Of a stretch of 64,000 nt of DNA, positions 62,934 to 64,000 are shown one piece after another. A program made the translations under genes and the position numbers. The first letter of the stretch is position 1, and every line of letters begins with the position of its first letter. The notes below the pieces were generated by a model that saw only the letters and a list, made by a program, of their open reading frames with translations, ran no database searches and was not told the origin of the DNA. This DNA is from Sphingomonas rhizophila (GTDB lineage: Bacteria > Pseudomonadota > Alphaproteobacteria > Sphingomonadales > Sphingomonadaceae). Where the stretch lies: contig NZ_CP060717.1 in the NCBI RefSeq assembly GCF_014396585.1, positions 1,984,001-2,048,000 on the forward strand, read 5' to 3'.

Positions 62934-64000
62934 TTAATGGCCTAGCAGTTTCAACCAGTCGTCGTGGCGGACGAATTTCTCGCGCGGGGCATCCGGACGG
63001 GCGGCGGCGACCTCGGCCTGCTCGATGGTTCGCCAGTCGTCGAAGCTGGTCGGCTTGAGGCCGCGCTCAGCGATCAGCCCGTCGAGCCCCGGGCCGCCGA
63101 TCTTCCCGCCATCGCTGCCCACCGGCATCATCCCGGTGATCTGCTCCGCCACCTCGTAGCCGTCCGGCCGGTTCGTGCCGATCGTCCCCGACGGACCGCG
63201 CCGCGCCCAGCCGACGGCGTAGAGGCCATCGGCGATCTTGCCGCCGTCGTTGGCGAATTTGCCGCCGCGCTCGTCGTACGGAACGCCAGCGATTCGCGGC
63301 GTGGCGTAGCCGATGCAGCTCACGACGAGGCTGGCCGGAATTGAATATTCCTCGCCGGTGCCGACGCTCTGGCCATTTGCGTCCAAAGCGGTGCGTTCTA
63401 CGACCAGCCGTTCGGCCCGCCCGTCGCCTTCGATCCGCACCGGCCTTGCGAAGAAATCGAAGACGATATGCTTGGGCTTATGTTCGTCCTCGTGCGCCGC
63501 GAACTCGCGCAGATGGGCGACCGACTTGCGCTGGCCGGGCTCCAGCGTGCCGTCGCTGTCGGCGGGCGGCAGGTCCTCGCTGGCAACCTCGGGCTCCGCC
63601 TCGGCGAGGTGACCCAGTTCGCCCAACTCCTTCGGCGTCATCGCAATCTGGTGCGGGCCGCGGCGACCGACGATGGTGATCGTCCGGATTGCCGATCGTT
63701 CAAGCGCGTCGAGGGCGTGAGCGACGATGTCGCTGCCGGCGAATTCGGCGCGGGTCTTCGACAGGATGCGCGCAACGTCGAGCGCGACGTTGCCGTTGCC
63801 GATGATCGCCGCCGCTTCGCCATCCAGCGGCGGGTCAAGGTCGGCGAAATCCGGATGGCCGTTGTACCACCCGACGAACGCCGCCGAACCCACCACGCCG
63901 GCCAGATCCTCGCCCGGGATTCCGAGCTTGCGGTCGTGCGGTGCACCGATCGCCAAAACCACCGCGTCGTAGAGCGTGAAAAGATCGTCCACCGATACGT
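62934..64000 (-). CDS. fpr: FAD-dependent NADPH:ferredoxin/adrenodoxin reductase, 5' end off the right edge
   Basis: At least 355 residues; the frame stays open to the edge. DAVVLAIGAPHDRKLGIPGEDLAG, VGSAAFVGWYNGHPDF, the NADP Rossmann motif AAIIGNGNVALDVARIL and the C-terminal ADGLYAVGWARRGPSGTIGTN, which covers FAD, are those of the FprA/adrenodoxin reductase group. Transfers electrons between NADPH and ferredoxins. The N-terminal FAD motif is beyond the window. Confidence 0.9.
   Translation of the reverse strand, partial: VSVDDLFTLYDAVVLAIGAPHDRKLGIPGEDLAGVVGSAAFVGWYNGHPDFADLDPPLDGEAAAIIGNGNVALDVARILSKTRAEFAGSDIVAHALDALERSAIRTITIVGRRGPHQIAMTPKELGELGHLAEAEPEVASEDLPPADSDGTLEPGQRKSVAHLREFAAHEDEHKPKHIVFDFFARPVRIEGDGRAERLVVERTALDANGQSVGTGEEYSIPASLVVSCIGYATPRIAGVPYDERGGKFANDGGKIADGLYAVGWARRGPSGTIGTNRPDGYEVAEQITGMMPVGSDGGKIGGPGLDGLIAERGLKPTSFDDWRTIEQAEVAAARPDAPREKFVRHDDWLKLLGH

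Overview
The window is GC-rich, densely coded bacterial chromosome. Gene content points to an alphaproteobacterium of the sphingomonad group: a UrcA protein, a DUF2171 protein, FixLJ/FNR control of a cbb3 oxidase, an EcfG-type promoter, and a TonB receptor with a tryptophan-halogenase homologue and a DUF6445 protein. This assignment is inferred from gene content only; no rRNA is present.

Layout. 1-2792: 5' part of a large RTX/beta-solenoid protein that runs off the left edge. 3062-5352: a small gene broken by TGA and a large tyrosine-recombinase-like integrase, followed by a gene-free stretch with repeated CCTGTT motifs and hairpins (5410-5610). 5842-32455: a compact low-oxygen respiration and denitrification island holding alternative oxidase, hemA, ccoNOQPGHIS-hemN, FixLJ, quinol NO reductase, NnrS, an FNR-type regulator, copper nitrite reductase (NirK), pseudoazurin and a B12-dependent ribonucleotide reductase. 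Four FixK/FNR-like boxes tie several of these together. 32678-45519: a carbohydrate locus with a GH3 beta-glucosidase, LacI regulator, GH144-type glucanase, tryptophan-halogenase homologue, TonB receptor, DUF6445 protein and a GH43-like/discoidin protein. Matching GTAACCGGTT operators lie in front of the GH3/lacI divergence and the receptor. 45533-49000: stress and envelope small proteins. 49101-64000: housekeeping genes (PepN, EamA transporter, threonine aldolase, Flp pilin, Xaa-Pro aminopeptidase, oligopeptidase B, maleylacetoacetate isomerase, class II aldolase, SLC13-type permease), a membrane protein/winged-helix pair with three operators, two tRNAs (Thr, Pro), and an NADPH:ferredoxin reductase cut by the right edge.

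How it works together: FixL (heme PAS, His73) and FixJ would sense low oxygen and the FNR-type protein would read oxygen through an Fe-S cluster. Their targets supply the high-affinity oxidase, heme synthesis, nitrite-to-NO-to-N2O reduction with its electron donor, and oxygen-independent dNTP synthesis.

Quality warning: eleven reading-frame breaks in nine otherwise sound genes (integrase x2, ccoG, ccoP, fixL, nnrS x2, GH43-like gene, EamA, thioesterase, SLC13) are each repaired by adding one G or C to a short G/C run. This looks like systematic homopolymer under-calling rather than gene decay, and protein predictions from this assembly should be corrected accordingly.
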